This document shows, piece after piece, positions 8,135 through 15,849 of a stretch of DNA of 64,000 nt. Numbering within the stretch: position 1 is the first letter of the stretch; each line of letters begins with the position of its first letter. Location of the stretch: NCBI GenBank assembly GCA_022969175.1, contig JALJPB010000011.1, positions 1 through 64,000 of the forward strand, written 5' to 3'. The position numbers and the translations under genes are program-made. The stretch is from Colwellia sp. (lineage in GTDB: Bacteria > Pseudomonadota > Gammaproteobacteria > Enterobacterales > Alteromonadaceae). The notes below the pieces were generated by a model, which did not search any database, was not told where the DNA came from, and worked only from the letters and a program-made list of their open reading frames with translations.

Positions 8135-9013
8135 TTAATTATATTCTGACAGTCTATTATTAACATACACCGCGGCTTCCCATATAAATGAATTATTTTT
8201 ATAGCTCCTTTGCTCAAACTCTTTCCACTCTTTATTACTAATACCACGACTCCTTGCCGCAATATCATCCACATAATCAAGCCGCTCAAGTAGTTGCTTA
8301 ACAAATTGTTTACCCAAACTATTTCTATCTACCCTTAAAATCAACTCATTCCAGAAATAGTTTGCATCATATGATTTTTTAAATAGTTTCTCTTTATCTC
8401 TTACTGTCTTTGGTAACACTCCGCCTTTGCCTATACGGTCATTTATTATTAACTCTGACCAACGAGCAGTTCCTTCGGTATACCATCGGTTTTTAAAATA
8501 AGTATATCCATTCTGGTACAAATGAAATAATTCATGTTCTACAGTATTACTGTTTAGATTTACTCCCCCTGAAATATCTATAGCAAGAACATTTACGGAA
8601 GCTTTACCAGCCACAGACCTATTAAACTTTGGAGTACCATCATAAGCGACTCCATTTTTAGGCCCTTTTTGATCATTAGAGAAGTCTAATACATTAACGT
8701 CAATATAATGAGCTCGACCTATATATCGATTACTTTTCAAAGGGTTCTTTAAGCCAACTTCGTATTTAAAGAATCTATTAGAATCCGTAAGTCTCTTACC
8801 TATGCTCTCAATGAAATCAGGCACCTTATTATGATTAAGATCAGTTCGACGATTTTTCGGTAGTTCATCAATTCCAGATAGAGAATAAAAAATTCTAAAC
8901 TCTTCATATACAGCAACCTTCTCGAGAGTGCTTCTTCTTTTCTCCCACGATCCAGCATGTGCAAAACAAGAGAATATTGGAATAAGTAAAACTAGTAGTT
9001 TTGAGATATGCAT
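8135..9013 (-). CDS. Secreted HExxH protein, putative gluzincin-like metallopeptidase
   Basis: A protein of 292 residues with a signal peptide (about 1-20, ending FAHA). HELFH at residues 160-164 followed by Glu180 in YTEGTARW gives the HExxH-x(15)-E spacing of gluzincins, with EGTARW after the helix as in many such enzymes. Residues 58-66 (DLNHNKVPD) form a calcium-loop-like D-x-N-x-N pattern ending in PD, as seen before the catalytic domain of several secreted bacterial metalloproteases of the MXAN_6640 type. It is unrelated in sequence to the other HExxH cargo at 6596, apart from the motif. Cassette cargo between sites D and E. Confidence 0.65.
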   Translation of the reverse strand: MHISKLLVLLIPIFSCFAHAGSWEKRRSTLEKVAVYEEFRIFYSLSGIDELPKNRRTDLNHNKVPDFIESIGKRLTDSNRFFKYEVGLKNPLKSNRYIGRAHYIDVNVLDFSNDQKGPKNGVAYDGTPKFNRSVAGKASVNVLAIDISGGVNLNSNTVEHELFHLYQNGYTYFKNRWYTEGTARWSELIINDRIGKGGVLPKTVRDKEKLFKKSYDANYFWNELILRVDRNSLGKQFVKQLLERLDYVDDIAARSRGISNKEWKEFEQRSYKNNSFIWEAAVYVNNRLSEYN

Positions 9014-9030
9014 TGCTAAATCCTTTTAGT

Positions 9031-9122
9031 ACCTAACGCTTAACATAAGCGGAAAATGCAGTTGGCTATAATTTTTGAGGAACTAGAAAAGCCAACTAAA
9101 TTTTGGCCGTTTGATGTTCTTA
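9031..9122 (-). repeat. attC-like site E (esterase cassette)
   Basis: ACCTAACGCTTAACATAAGCGG at 9031-9052 (R' box GTTAGGT on the minus strand, matching GTTRRRY), central pair CAGTTGGCT / AGCCAACT, right end at TTCTTA next to the stop codon at 9123. Confidence 0.8.
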
Positions 9123-9881
9123 TTAGTCATTTTTTCCAAATAACCATTTAATTGCGGACTCGAGTAATTCCGCACCATGTCGTAAGTTATGACCCTCTGT
9201 GCCAAATTCAAATTGATAGTCGTAATCCTTAAATTTTAATGCAGATTCCATCTGCTTATTTCCGAGCGCCCAATTGCCATACTTTGTATCTAAATCATTG
9301 GAGCCACTTTGAAAAAACATTCTGATTGGCTTGGGAGATTGATTTCGGATCAGATATGGGAACTTCCCACCACCTCGAATATCAACAAAACTACCGCAGT
9401 GACTTAGTACATTACCAAACAAATCGGGGCGAAACCATGCTATTGACCAAGCACAGATCCCTCCTGAACTGAACCCTACTGTTACTCGATTTTTTGGTTC
9501 TTGAGAAATGTTTAGGCCTTTCAATGCTTCTGGTAAAAGTTCGTTTATTAGAAAACGCGTATATTGGTCATTAACAGAGTCATACTCGATACTACGCTGA
9601 GTATCAGGATGATGTTCAGGTTTTATTGGGTTTTCAACGACACCTGGGTTGATAAAAACACAAATCGTAGGAGGGATTTTATTAGCAGCGACAAGCATAT
9701 CAACTATTTGAGGAACCCTCATTGGCTTAGTTTCGTCAATATAGTAATAGCCATCTTGAAAAACCATTAAATTAGCTGGACTATTTTCATTATACTGTTC
9801 AGGGATATAAACCCAATATTCTCTATATGTTCCTTCATATATATGACTGTAAAAGGTGTTTTTAGTTAATTTATTTACCAT
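9123..9881 (-). CDS. Esterase, enterochelin-esterase/EstA-like alpha/beta hydrolase
   Basis: A protein of 252 residues without a signal peptide. It matches the putative esterase (COG2382/COG2819-type) fold: an early REYWVYIPEQY strand, VFQDGYYYID as the oxyanion strand, nucleophile Ser138 in GFSSGG, Asp196 in QSGSNDLDT and His231 in GTEGHNLRHG. Relatives hydrolyse ferric enterobactin or feruloyl and other esters; no siderophore gene is nearby, so the substrate is open. ATG at 9881 is 22 bases from site F. Cassette cargo between sites E and F. Confidence 0.8.
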   Translation of the reverse strand: MVNKLTKNTFYSHIYEGTYREYWVYIPEQYNENSPANLMVFQDGYYYIDETKPMRVPQIVDMLVAANKIPPTICVFINPGVVENPIKPEHHPDTQRSIEYDSVNDQYTRFLINELLPEALKGLNISQEPKNRVTVGFSSGGICAWSIAWFRPDLFGNVLSHCGSFVDIRGGGKFPYLIRNQSPKPIRMFFQSGSNDLDTKYGNWALGNKQMESALKFKDYDYQFEFGTEGHNLRHGAELLESAIKWLFGKND

Positions 9882-9902
9882 CTTCGAAGACTACTCTTAT
9901 AT

Positions 9903-10002
9903 GCCTAACGCCGTTTTAAGTGGCTAATGACAGTTGGCTAGAATGTTAAGGCACGAACAAAAAGCCAACTGTAATTTGTCCTGCTTGAGTGGATTGTTAT
10001 AT
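9903..10002 (-). repeat. attC-like site F
   Basis: The clearest site: R' box GCCTAAC (GTTAGGC on the minus strand), then GCCGTTTTAAG, central perfect 10-bp stem ACAGTTGGCT (9930-9939) / AGCCAACTGT (9963-9972), TTTGTCC, and GTTATAT at the right end overlapping the next stop codon (9997-9999). Confidence 0.85.
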
Positions 10003-10275
10003 CTCGGTGTTATTATTTGAAAACCATATTTTTATACCAATACACCATAAAATCAGATGAAACATGAAAACGACAAAAACCATTGAAACAAGTAACCCGT
10101 CGTTCATAATAATTCCTACTATCGGAAAAATAATATACAACCAAAGTACTCTAACCCGATACCACTTCAAGGGATCGTTTTTTCTACGGTAAGCAATTAT
10201 TAACGACACTATTGCAATAATAACTATCAAGAAAAAAAACAGTGAGACTATCCCCAATCCACCAGCCATAATCAT
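9997..10275 (-). CDS. Small membrane protein of unknown function
   Basis: A protein of 92 residues, mostly hydrophobic, with three likely membrane helices (about 3-30, 43-60 and 62-82) joined by short charged loops (YRRKNDPLKWYR). I do not recognise it. Small membrane proteins are frequent cargo in large cassette arrays. ATG at 10275 is preceded by AAGGAATTGCT, a good ribosome site. Cassette cargo between sites F and G. Confidence 0.65.
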   Translation of the reverse strand: MIMAGGLGIVSLFFFLIVIIAIVSLIIAYRRKNDPLKWYRVRVLWLYIIFPIVGIIMNDGLLVSMVFVVFMFHLILWCIGIKIWFSNNNTEI

Positions 10276-10292
10276 AGCAATTCCTTAGAGAG

Positions 10293-10401
10293 ATATAACG
10301 CCGTTTTAAGCGGTTAACTGCAGTTGGCTAAAATAAGTGAGGCACGAACAAAAAGCCAACCGTAATTTGTCCGACTTGAAAACCCTCATCAGAAGTTTTA
10401 C
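10293..10401 (-). repeat. attC-like site G
   Basis: Nearly identical to site F in its first 20 bases (TAACGCCGTTTTAAG) and its loop (GGCACGAACAAAAAGCCAAC), with a central pair CAGTTGGCT / AGCCAACCG. It ends on the stop codon of the S9-like hydrolase gene. Confidence 0.8.
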
Positions 10402-11408
10402 AGATACTCTTGAAACCAATCGACTAACTCTTTATTCACTTTAACTTTGTTTTTCATCAATCCATGATTATCATTTGGGTAAACTACAAGTTTATGAGGG
10501 ATACTATTTTTTGTTAGCGCATCAGCTAGATCAATTGAGTTTTTAACAGATACACGTTTATCATCTTCACCGTGTAAAAGTAAAATGGGAATATTCGGTG
10601 ATAATTCATTAACCCATTTTAATACTGAGCGCTTCTCTAATTCTGCTACCTTATTTTTATCATAATCAGGGATTCTCTTTGTATATACCTTTTCCATAGC
10701 TGGGCGAAAATTTAGCTCTTGTAACAAGTCAGTAGCACCAGCGATAGTTGCGATAGCTTTTATATTATTAGTTTGCTTTAAAGCTAAATGAGTTTGCATA
10801 CCTCCTCGACTAGCACCGTACATGCCAATACGCTGTGCATCAACACCTTCAATACTTGGAATGTAATCCAATAACGCAATTACATCATTGACATCTTTTC
10901 CACCAAATTCATCGTGGACAGAAGAGTTTTTAGTAAACGTTCCACGGTATTGACTACCGATAATAACAAAGCCTTCATTAGCAATTGGAAATAAATTAAA
11001 CATCATTGAACCGAAAACAACACCACCAAAATTACCATTACCACCACGGTTATAGATTAATATCGGTAATTTTTTTTCGTTTGTTTTAGGTTTAATAATG
11101 TACCCATACACATCATTGCCATCGACTTGATAGGTAAACGTATTACACGATAAGTTATTCTTATATTGATTAAACTTATCTTCTCCAAACATAGTGTCAA
11201 ACCATGACAATTTTTTTAATAGATCTTTTTCTGATTTGCTTCTCTTTTTATATTTTTTCTCGATAAAACCACGCCATGAATCATAGCTTTCGAAGATTGA
11301 ACTAAAGCAGTTTTTTTGATCTTTTATTCGCTCATCATTAATTAAATTTGATGCTTGAGCCATAAAAGGTGAAATAACTAAAGATAAGATTATAAGGTAT
11401 TTGTTCAC
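10398..11408 (-). CDS. Secreted S9-like (prolyl oligopeptidase family) alpha/beta hydrolase
   Basis: A protein of 336 residues with a signal peptide (about 1-19, ending MAQA). It has the hydrolase domain of the S9 family without a beta-propeller: strand YGYIIKP, oxyanion region NRGGNGNFGG (120-129), nucleophile Ser200 in GASRGGMQ, acid Asp283 in HGEDDKRVS and His315 in NDNHGLMKN. It probably cleaves small peptides or esters outside the cytoplasm. The start is GTG at 11408 with GGAG upstream; no in-frame ATG fits better. Two longer chromosomal S9 peptidases are in the same window, but this one is much shorter. Cassette cargo between sites G and H. Confidence 0.8.
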   Translation of the reverse strand: MNKYLIILSLVISPFMAQASNLINDERIKDQKNCFSSIFESYDSWRGFIEKKYKKRSKSEKDLLKKLSWFDTMFGEDKFNQYKNNLSCNTFTYQVDGNDVYGYIIKPKTNEKKLPILIYNRGGNGNFGGVVFGSMMFNLFPIANEGFVIIGSQYRGTFTKNSSVHDEFGGKDVNDVIALLDYIPSIEGVDAQRIGMYGASRGGMQTHLALKQTNNIKAIATIAGATDLLQELNFRPAMEKVYTKRIPDYDKNKVAELEKRSVLKWVNELSPNIPILLLHGEDDKRVSVKNSIDLADALTKNSIPHKLVVYPNDNHGLMKNKVKVNKELVDWFQEYL

Positions 11409-11437
11409 ATGAACTCCATGTAGGTGGTTGATTAAAC

Positions 11438-11535
11438 TTCTAACGCCGTTTTAAGCGACAATAAAATAGTTGGTTAAAAATAAGCGACGAAAGAGCAAAA
11501 GCCAACTATTTTTTGTCCTTATTGAATTTCTTATA
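11438..11535 (-). repeat. attC-like site H
   Basis: TTCTAACGCCGTTTTAAGCG at the left, perfect 11-bp stem AAAATAGTTGG (11463-11473) / CCAACTATTTT (11502-11512), loop TAAGCGACGAAAGAGC, right end TTCTTAT at the VOC stop codon. The stem and loop are almost the same as in site K. Confidence 0.85.
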
Positions 11536-11953
11536 ACGCTCTCGGTGCCATAGGATGATTTGGATTTAATTGGAGCAAATCCCATAAGTTCCCGTAAAGA
11601 TCTTCAAATACAGCAACCATCCCGTAGTCTTGCTCTTTTGGTTCTCTGATGAATTTTATGTCTTCAGATTTCATCCGATTATAATCTCGCCAAAAGTCAT
11701 CTGTATTTAAAAAAAGGAAAACTCGACCACCTGTTTGATTTCCTACAAAATCAAATTGCTCAGGCTTAGATGCACGAGCTAACAATAATGTAACACCATT
11801 TGAGCCAGGCGGTGAAACCACTACCCAACGTTTATCTTGTTCGGGTTGATAAGTATCTTCAACAAGTTCAAATTTTAGTTTGTTTACATAAAAATCAATT
11901 GCCTCATCGTAATCTTTTACAACTATGGCAATGTGTACTATTGATTGTTTCAA
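11531..11953 (-). CDS. VOC family (glyoxalase/dioxygenase fold) protein
   Basis: A protein of 140 residues with two VOC units. The first starts VHIAIVVKDYDEAIDFY with His7 at the usual metal position, and the second ends VAVFEDLYGNLWDLLQL, whose Glu is the usual last metal ligand. The RWVVVSPPGSNGVTLLLA strand pair is also typical (core VVVSPPGS). It may be a glyoxalase- or fosfomycin-resistance-type metalloprotein; the substrate cannot be told. The start appears to be TTG at 11953 with AAAGGA upstream, since no ATG or GTG lies in frame. Cassette cargo between sites H and I. Confidence 0.8.
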   Translation of the reverse strand: MKQSIVHIAIVVKDYDEAIDFYVNKLKFELVEDTYQPEQDKRWVVVSPPGSNGVTLLLARASKPEQFDFVGNQTGGRVFLFLNTDDFWRDYNRMKSEDIKFIREPKEQDYGMVAVFEDLYGNLWDLLQLNPNHPMAPRAL

Positions 11954-11999
11954 TCTACTTATCCTTTAAACATCATCCGATGCTGATTGAACTCAGCGG

Positions 12000-12086
12000 T
12001 ATTACGCCCTAATAATGGGCAAATAAATTGTTGGCTAAAATGTTGAGAAAGAGCCTGCTGTTTTTAGTCCTGTTAATTTGCTTATA
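12000..12086 (-). repeat. attC-like site I
   Basis: TATTACGCCCTAATAATGGGC at the left, central TTGGCTAAAATG, then TTTTTAGTCCTGTTAA to the right. It resembles site J more than the others. The stop of the neighbouring lipoprotein gene (12035) lies inside it. Confidence 0.65.
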
Positions 12087-12466
12087 GTTTTACTGACTCC
12101 AAACTGGAACTCTGTAGTTACATATACAGGTATGCCTGCTTCATTAAACTCAGATTTAACGTATCGAATGTTTTTTAATGCCTTTAAGGCAAATTTATCC
12201 CATAGCCCTTTAGGTTTTGATTCTACAATAGTTGGTTCAAATATTTGCCCATTAGAATCAATTAAATACTTAAGCTTAACAAAACCTTCCGAATTCGGAG
12301 TTACAAGTTTACCTGTGTCGGTGGTAAATTTTTGTTGTGTAGGATGCCAGTATTTAATTAAATCATAATTTTCAATTTCAATAGGTGCTTGTGAAAGTGA
12401 TTGCTTTAACGTCGAACTACATCCAAATAATAAAGTGGCTAGTAGAATAAGTACTACAATTCTCAT
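12035..12466 (-). CDS. Lipoprotein with TonB C-terminal-like domain
   Basis: A protein of 143 residues. Residues 1-16 are a lipoprotein signal with lipobox LLFGC (Cys16). The rest resembles the periplasmic TonB/energy-transducer C-terminal domain: GFVKLKYLIDSNGQIFEPTIVESKPKG has the V-x-F-x-V-x-x-D-G-x-V-x-x-x-x-V-x-x-S pattern (key DSNGQIFEPTIVES), followed by a helix LWDKFALKALKNIRY. No membrane anchor or proline-rich linker is present, so it is not a complete TonB. The last ~14 residues are encoded by the attC-like repeat itself. AAGGA precedes the ATG at 12466. Cassette cargo. Confidence 0.65.
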   Translation of the reverse strand: MRIVVLILLATLLFGCSSTLKQSLSQAPIEIENYDLIKYWHPTQQKFTTDTGKLVTPNSEGFVKLKYLIDSNGQIFEPTIVESKPKGLWDKFALKALKNIRYVKSEFNEAGIPVYVTTEFQFGVSKTISKLTGLKTAGSFSTF

Positions 12467-12483
12467 ACTGAGTCCTTGTAAAA

Positions 12484-12576
12484 CATAATGACCAAATAAT
12501 GGGCTGAAAAGAGTAGGCTAAAATGGAGCGAAGCGAACAGTCCGCTGTTTTTAGTCCTGTTAAATTGCTTAGAGCT
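12484..12576 (-). repeat. attC-like site J
   Basis: CATAATGACCAAATAATGGGC at the left, central GTAGGCTAAAATGGAGCGAAGCGAA, then TTTTTAGTCCTGTTAAATTGCTTA. Closely related to site I, including the AATAATGGGC and TTTTTAGTCCTGTTAA blocks. Confidence 0.65.
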
Positions 12577-12580
12577 ACAC

Positions 12581-13057
12581 TTAAATAGAACCAGACTCAC
12601 ATTGTCTTTTTCGTAAAAAATCGTCAAACAATAAGGGAGAGGTTAATTCAGAGGTTAAAACTTTTGAAACTCTCAAACCCGTATCTACTTCCTGTATCCA
12701 AATTGAAACTTTATCTTCAACTATTTTTCTGTTTAACATATAACTTTTACCAGAGTCTAAATTAACTTTAAAGTTAACAAATGCTTCTTTACGGCTTTTT
12801 AGAATATCACTTCTTGAAGTACTAGCCTTTACCCATAAATCATGTTCGCCACTCAAATATTGCTTGGGCTCACCCCATCCGGTCACTTTTTTATAACGAC
12901 ACATCAAGTAAACATATTCAAGGTTTGAAGTTTTATCCCTTTTAAAGTTTTCAAACCTAAAGTAATTTTCTTTAACCTCGGTTTTAATAGGTTGGACACT
13001 ACAACTTAGTGCTGCGAGACTTAAAACCAGTACTAAAGCTAATTTTAAAATTTTCAT
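12581..13057 (-). CDS. Small lipoprotein of unknown function
   Basis: A protein of 158 residues with a lipoprotein signal: hydrophobic 4-17 and lipobox LAALSC with Cys at residue 19. The mature part is charged and beta-rich (YFRFENFKRD, YVYLMCRYKKVTGWG, FVNFKVNLDSGKSYML) and ends in a basic stretch with one Cys. I do not recognise a family. AAGGAATTAGAT precedes the ATG at 13057. Cassette cargo between sites J and K. Confidence 0.65.
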   Translation of the reverse strand: MKILKLALVLVLSLAALSCSVQPIKTEVKENYFRFENFKRDKTSNLEYVYLMCRYKKVTGWGEPKQYLSGEHDLWVKASTSRSDILKSRKEAFVNFKVNLDSGKSYMLNRKIVEDKVSIWIQEVDTGLRVSKVLTSELTSPLLFDDFLRKRQCESGSI

Positions 13058-13105
13058 ATCTAATTCCTTTTGATAGTATAAATTTAACTAGACCACATAC
13101 TGTAG

Positions 13106-13205
13106 CCCTAACGCCACGTTAAGCGGACAAAAATAGTTGGTTAAAATAAGCGACGAAGGAGCAAAAACCAACTATTTTTTGTCCTGATTTAATCACTCGT
13201 TATAC
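13106..13205 (-). repeat. attC-like site K
   Basis: CCCTAACGCCACGTTAAGCGG at the left, perfect 14-bp stem AAAAATAGTTGGTT (13129-13142) / AACCAACTATTTTT (13166-13179), loop TAAGCGACGAAGGAGC, right end CGTTATAC (GTATAAC on the minus strand, close to RYYYAAC). It overlaps the stop codon of the next gene. Confidence 0.85.
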
Positions 13206-13613
13206 GTTTGTACAACTGCCTCTCTCTAACTTGCCAACACCTTTTAGATCGATGACTGCAATCGTAAGTTCACTAAGAACAACATATACATTTGCCAAAA
13301 TAACTGGCCCTTCGCATACATCAACGGCCAATAACACGCTTTCCACTTTTCGCTTCTTCAGTTGATTTAGCAAAGACGTTGAATCAAGCTCTTTATCGTT
13401 ACCATCCAAAGCATAACATGATTCATTTACAAAAATTGTAATTTGACCTTCAGCTAAAGTAACACCTGAAAAGCGAATAGAATTAGAATAAAACACTTTA
13501 ACATTCTGGCTCCAAACTTTGATAGATAGTTTATAACTCGTTAAATAGTCTTCATCAAACTCAACTGTTGAAAGATCAGAACTAGGTATATAAGCCTTTT
13601 TAAGAGTAATTCT
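13200..13613 (-). pseudogene. Start-less ORF, possible truncated cassette gene (ExbD/TolR-like pattern, weak)
   Basis: The frame is open from a stop at about 13614-13616 to the stop at 13200, but has no ATG or TTG. The only canonical start is a GTG at 13496, which would give 98 residues and drop about 38 residues of plausible coding sequence (KKAYIPSSDLSTVEF and onward). The span ITIFVNESCYALDGNDK followed by a helix LLNQLKKRK and strands VESVLLAVD and LTIAVIDLKGVG weakly recalls the periplasmic domain of ExbD/TolR. It is the right-most cassette ORF of the array. It may be 5'-truncated, use a rare ATT start, or begin at the GTG. Confidence 0.4.
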
Positions 13614-13616
13614 CTA

Positions 13617-13740
13617 CCGGTCGTAGTTTCACTTGGTAAATTGCATTTAGAATTATTAACTAGGCGGCCATTGTTATGTTTGACCAAATAAAATATTACT
13701 TTTAATGGAAGTCCTAGTCGATTTTTATAAAAGTTACTCT
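13617..13740. other. Array boundary region
   Basis: Short sequence between the start-less cassette ORF and the S9 peptidase stop. No attI-like site or integrase fragment could be recognised. Confidence 0.4.
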
Positions 13741-15708
13741 TTATAAATCATCCATTATTTTAGACAAATATTTAATTGAAATACTGTGTCTTTCTTCTGG
13801 CAACTTCAGCCCTACAACATTATTAAATTCATTAAAATTAGCCAACAAGTCTACACTTTGCTTAGGCAACACTATTTTGTCGTCTGGGCCGTAAGTTATG
13901 ATAAAGGGTTTGTTATGAAGTATTTTTCGCTGACTAAAGTACTTTTTAACCGTATTATCACTACAGTTCGCCCATTCACCAAGTCCCCACATTTCGGGCC
14001 TTTCTTCGAGCTTACAATAATCGTGCGGTCCATTTAATGAAATAAACGCGGTAAAATTTTTATGCAAATCTTCAGAAGTTGTAATATCAGTAACCAATAA
14101 TCCACCAAAACTTCCGCCAAAGGCTATTATTTTACTTGGCGATAGCTGCTGTCTATGCAAAGTATTTTTGAGTGATTCAACAACATCTAAAGCCACACGA
14201 CTTTGATAGCCCTCTCTATTTGGGGTAATTAAATTTTTACCAAAACCTGTTGAATTACGATAATTGACTCTTAATACATTGTAGCCAGCCGCGAGAAATT
14301 CTTGGCTAAATGCTTCAAGCGCTAACTTGTCTCTTAAATGTGGGCCTCCATGAATTTCAACCATCAAGGGCGCTTGTTTAAATAATTCATTTTTCGTGTA
14401 GGAAAAGTAACTCAGAATATTACCGCCATCAGATGTAGTACTCCATACAGGGACGGTTTCATACTCTATGGGTGAATCATTATTGGCAATCAGTGTTGAT
14501 ATATTGGCTTGCAAGTCTGCAAGGTAGGCACGCTTATGGCTTAAGCCGACAATTTCATAAATAACTTTCGAGCCATTATCAGCAATCGACAAAATATTAA
14601 TATCAAACAAACCTTCTTTTGGCGTTTGCTGGCTAATCAAAATTGCTAAGCCTTTCCCCAGCGGAGTAAGTGGCACAAAACAATTAGCTTCACGGTAAAT
14701 TTCAATATCTAATAGCTCTCCACGACGGGTATAAATTGGTCGTGAAATATTAAACTTAGCTTCATGATATAACAGGCGGTGAGAATCGCTATTTAGATCA
14801 AACTCATAGAGTGCGCTGGTATTATGCTTTTCATTGCTGATATACCAAACTTTGTTCTGTGAGTTGGTAATCGATTTTTCAGCAAAAGTCAGAAAAAGTG
14901 CAAAGTTATCGACGTTTAATTTAAAATTTGGCAGTGTTCTCGCCAACGGTAAAAATTTTTGTGACCATATTGAATGTTCTAAAACATTAACAGACAAGGT
15001 TTTGTCAGTGGCTGAATATAATAAATTAAGCACTGGCATACCATAGGGATCATTAATCCACTTTAACGCCTTAACATCATTACCTGTCATTTTTTCAAAA
15101 ACGATTTTTTTGTTGGAGACCACAATTTGACGCTCACCTTGGTCATCGTATTGGTAATTTTTCCCTCCCGTTAAAACGTACTTAGTGTTATCCAATGCAG
15201 CTATTTCTATAACAGGAATAATACCAAGATTTGACATCAATCCATCGATCACAGGAACATTGCTACTAGCCACCCAACTCCAATTATTATCTATTTGTGT
15301 GGTGACAAAATTCGGTTTCAAGTTAGAAATAGGTGTTCCTTGCGGCAACAAATCAACTTGATATTGAGTAACACCCCACATTTGTATTAAGTTATTTGCA
15401 AGATAAAGTGCCTTACCATCCAAAGACCAAGCAACCTTCTCGCTGTTAGAACTCAATCTGGCAAGTCGGCCGAAACCTTTAGTTGTAAAAACTTCACCAC
15501 CAAACTTACTGGGTCTAGGGTTAGACATGGGATATGCACTCTCAGAGCCATTGGTATCTTTACATTGCCGATATACCAGCTCGCCATCGGGTGAAAGCGC
15601 ATACTTTCCTTCGATACACTGGGCATTATTAACAGTGGTACTTGCATTTACTTGATTGCTGGAAAACCAAAAATTGAAGGTCAGTAAAACAAATATAAAT
15701 TTGAGCAT
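13741..15708 (-). CDS. S9 family peptidase (prolyl oligopeptidase/DPP-type), secreted
   Basis: A protein of 655 residues with a signal peptide (about 1-22, VNA cleavage). Residues 30-420 are an irregular beta-propeller with repeated W-S-x-D-G-K-x-L-Y units. The C-terminal hydrolase domain carries EIHGGPHLRD for the oxyanion hole, nucleophile Ser533 in GGSFGGLL, Asp610 in YGPDDKIV and His641 in EERHSIS. Members remove dipeptides or cut small peptides in the periplasm or outside. It lies just downstream of an Oar-like TonB receptor in the same direction, separated by a terminator, which suggests a peptide-uptake neighbourhood. Confidence 0.88.
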   Translation of the reverse strand: MLKFIFVLLTFNFWFSSNQVNASTTVNNAQCIEGKYALSPDGELVYRQCKDTNGSESAYPMSNPRPSKFGGEVFTTKGFGRLARLSSNSEKVAWSLDGKALYLANNLIQMWGVTQYQVDLLPQGTPISNLKPNFVTTQIDNNWSWVASSNVPVIDGLMSNLGIIPVIEIAALDNTKYVLTGGKNYQYDDQGERQIVVSNKKIVFEKMTGNDVKALKWINDPYGMPVLNLLYSATDKTLSVNVLEHSIWSQKFLPLARTLPNFKLNVDNFALFLTFAEKSITNSQNKVWYISNEKHNTSALYEFDLNSDSHRLLYHEAKFNISRPIYTRRGELLDIEIYREANCFVPLTPLGKGLAILISQQTPKEGLFDINILSIADNGSKVIYEIVGLSHKRAYLADLQANISTLIANNDSPIEYETVPVWSTTSDGGNILSYFSYTKNELFKQAPLMVEIHGGPHLRDKLALEAFSQEFLAAGYNVLRVNYRNSTGFGKNLITPNREGYQSRVALDVVESLKNTLHRQQLSPSKIIAFGGSFGGLLVTDITTSEDLHKNFTAFISLNGPHDYCKLEERPEMWGLGEWANCSDNTVKKYFSQRKILHNKPFIITYGPDDKIVLPKQSVDLLANFNEFNNVVGLKLPEERHSISIKYLSKIMDDL

Positions 15709-15775
15709 AGTTGTGGAATATAACCTGTCTATAATTAATTTATGATAGAACTCAATAGGCTGTTAGTACCAATAA

Positions 15776-15805
15776 AAAGGCGACTATATTGCAATAGTCG
15801 CCTTT
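15776..15805 (-). terminator. Rho-independent terminator after the TonB receptor
   Basis: AAAGGCGACTAT (15776-15787) and ATAGTCGCCTTT (15794-15805) form a perfect 12-bp stem. On the minus strand it is followed by TTTTTATTGG. It lies about 45 bases after the receptor stop. Confidence 0.85.
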
Positions 15806-15849
15806 AAAGTTCAGTTACTTGTTTGACTACTTAATTATGCTAAAAAAGC

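Larger units (their letters stand above)
4934..13205 (-). mobile_element. Integron-like gene cassette array without integrase (CALIN)
   Basis: Eleven imperfect palindromes of about 90-110 bases, plus one half site, each sit directly after a minus-strand gene and overlap or abut its stop codon. The next gene starts 15-50 bases beyond. Read on the minus strand each ends in a GTTAGGC-like R' box (GTTAGGT, GTTAGAC and similar) and has a central stem built on AGTTGG(C/T)T / A(G/A)CCAACT. That is the architecture of integron attC sites. Transcription of all genes runs from high to low coordinates, so attI/intI should lie right of 13.2 kb, but an ordinary S9 peptidase and TonB receptor are there. 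No IntI homologue is present in the window. Confidence 0.8.

Noticed and set aside
5055-13205. CRISPR array reading of the repeated palindromes
   Set aside because: Repeats are about 1 kb apart, vary in sequence, and whole genes lie between them; no cas genes.
13617-13740. attI site
   Set aside because: A GTTAATA-like word occurs, but it does not match GTTRRRY and there is no integrase remnant.
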